From: Mansonella perstans
Taxonomy: Eukaryota; Nematoda; Chromadorea; Rhabditida; Onchocercidae
Assembly: GCA_037074765.1 (NCBI GenBank)
Contig: JBAMDO010000032.1
Span: 186,001 to 250,000 of the forward strand
DNA: 64,000 nt
Reading direction: 5' to 3'
A program made the position numbers and the translations under genes. Positions 63,103-64,000 of this stretch are shown piece after piece (position 1 is the stretch's first letter; each line of letters begins with the position of its first letter). The notes under the pieces are model-generated. The model was not told where the DNA came from. It was given only the letters and a program-made list of their open reading frames with translations, and searched no databases.

Positions 63103-64000
63103 ATGCCTTTCAATGAAAAGATGCATCCTAGAAATCCATACAAGGATAAGCCTCCAGATTTCAATTTACTTGCTGATAAATTTGTTGAGTTTCGATCACA
63201 CTGCTATATTGGTTCGAATGGAAAGGTAGAATGTTTATCATGATAACATTACATATCCAATATGCTAACTTTTTTTACGAGTTTTCTCACTGCAGATTTC
63301 AATGTTATATTTGTACTTCAAATATAGTAATTCGTATGTACATTTCATTCAAAATTTTATCAATTGATTATTCTTATTTAATGTTTTCTTTTTTGGAAGC
63401 ATTGATCTTCGTTGTTATGAGCTATGGAGATTATTTTCAGCTAAAAATGAATTTCCGCGATGCGAATGCTGTTCGAATCTTAGCTCGAACTTTACTACTC
63501 AATGATTTCGGGTTAGATGTTGATATACCTCCTGACTGTCTGGTACCACGTATTCCACAACGCCTTAATTATATTCTTTTCATTGATGATTTATTGAAAG
63601 CAAATGGCATTTCCGAGAATGCTGTCGGCATCGATATTGGTAGGTGTTTTTATCTAGCCTAGAACGGTGAAAACTAAGGAATGATTGCCAGAAAATATCC
63701 AAAAGATTTGGAGTAATCTTATCGAGAGCACTACTCATTCGTTTATCATATATACTAGTTTACTTCGATTTTACTTGCATCTTTCCAAAATTTTGTTGCC
63801 TTATATCTTGCAAATTTTTTAGTCAAAAAGTTATGACGATGTCTAATTTGACAGCAGTAGTGGACTTTTCTGAATTCCTTTTGTGCGAATCGTGTTTTTC
63901 TATATTTACCTCTACCCAAGTATGATTGATTTCAAAGATGTCAATCCAGTGATTTGTTGGGTCACGATTTTTTGAAAAGGAAATTGTAATAGTTTATTTT
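63103..64000 (+). CDS. mett-10: METTL16/METT-10 m6A methyltransferase (5' part, cut by window end)
   Basis: METTL16 methylates A43 of U6 snRNA and hairpins in SAM-synthetase transcripts; C. elegans METT-10 controls sams splicing. Two exons are visible, 63103-63225 and 63441-63639 (107 residues). The protein begins MPFNEKMHPRNPYKDKPPDF, the diagnostic N-terminus of the family, and exon 2 carries MNFRDANAVRILARTLLL, DFGLDVDIP and LVPRIPQRLNYI, ending at GIDIG, where the Rossmann SAM-binding motif begins. The NPPF catalytic motif lies beyond the window. From 63640 to 64000 is intron; I find no continuation of the SAM motif there. Confidence 0.93.

Overview
The window is eukaryotic, AT-rich and intron-dense, and looks like a nematode chromosome, probably a parasitic spirurid/filarial species. 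The evidence is short introns (often 50-400 nt) with TTTCAG acceptors, acceptor-like sites just 5' of several start codons (as expected for spliced-leader trans-splicing), a BRA-1/BRA-2-type MYND protein, and about a dozen conserved animal genes on both strands. No bacterial, plasmid or viral genes were seen. The species call is inference. Gene identities come from reading the translations by eye; no database search was run.

Layout, left to right. 1-2.1 kb: poorly resolved, one possible membrane-protein ORF (+). 2.1-4.3 kb: MEIOC-like meiotic regulator (+). 6.0-9.9 kb: FIP1, an mRNA 3'-end processing factor (-). 10.9-13.6 kb: VPS36, ESCRT-II (-). 14.8-16.1 kb: PITHD1 (-). 16.8-19.5 kb: cyclin Y (-). 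20.6-21.9 kb: MYND protein of the BRA-1 type (+). 21.9-26.4 kb: gene-poor, with a 58-bp minisatellite. 26.4-28.2 kb: ELO fatty-acid elongase (+). 29.1-33.5 kb: type I TGF-beta receptor kinase (-). 34.7-42.9 kb: VPS8, CORVET (+). 44.5-53.1 kb: FANCI, Fanconi DNA-repair protein (-). 54.7-56.2 kb: ZNRD2/p27-autoantigen family (+). 56.5 kb: initiator tRNA-Met (+). 57.0-61.9 kb: multi-EGF membrane protein (-). 63.1 kb to the edge: METTL16/METT-10 m6A methyltransferase, truncated (+).

The genes do not form one pathway. Two serve endosomal sorting (VPS36, VPS8), two act on RNA (FIP1, METTL16), and two may relate to TGF-beta/BMP signalling (the receptor kinase and the BRA-1-type protein; in C. elegans BRA proteins are reported to bind type I receptors). 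The items most worth checking are: a MEIOC-type protein in a nematode; FANCI with Thr where human FANCI has its ubiquitinated Lys; a type I receptor with a TGF-beta/activin-type L45 loop; four 31-bp repeats carrying a perfect 13-bp palindrome between the divergent receptor and VPS8 genes; a foldback (MITE-like) element upstream of ZNRD2; a perfect 20-bp hairpin in a cyclin Y intron; and three introns that appear to start with GC rather than GT.
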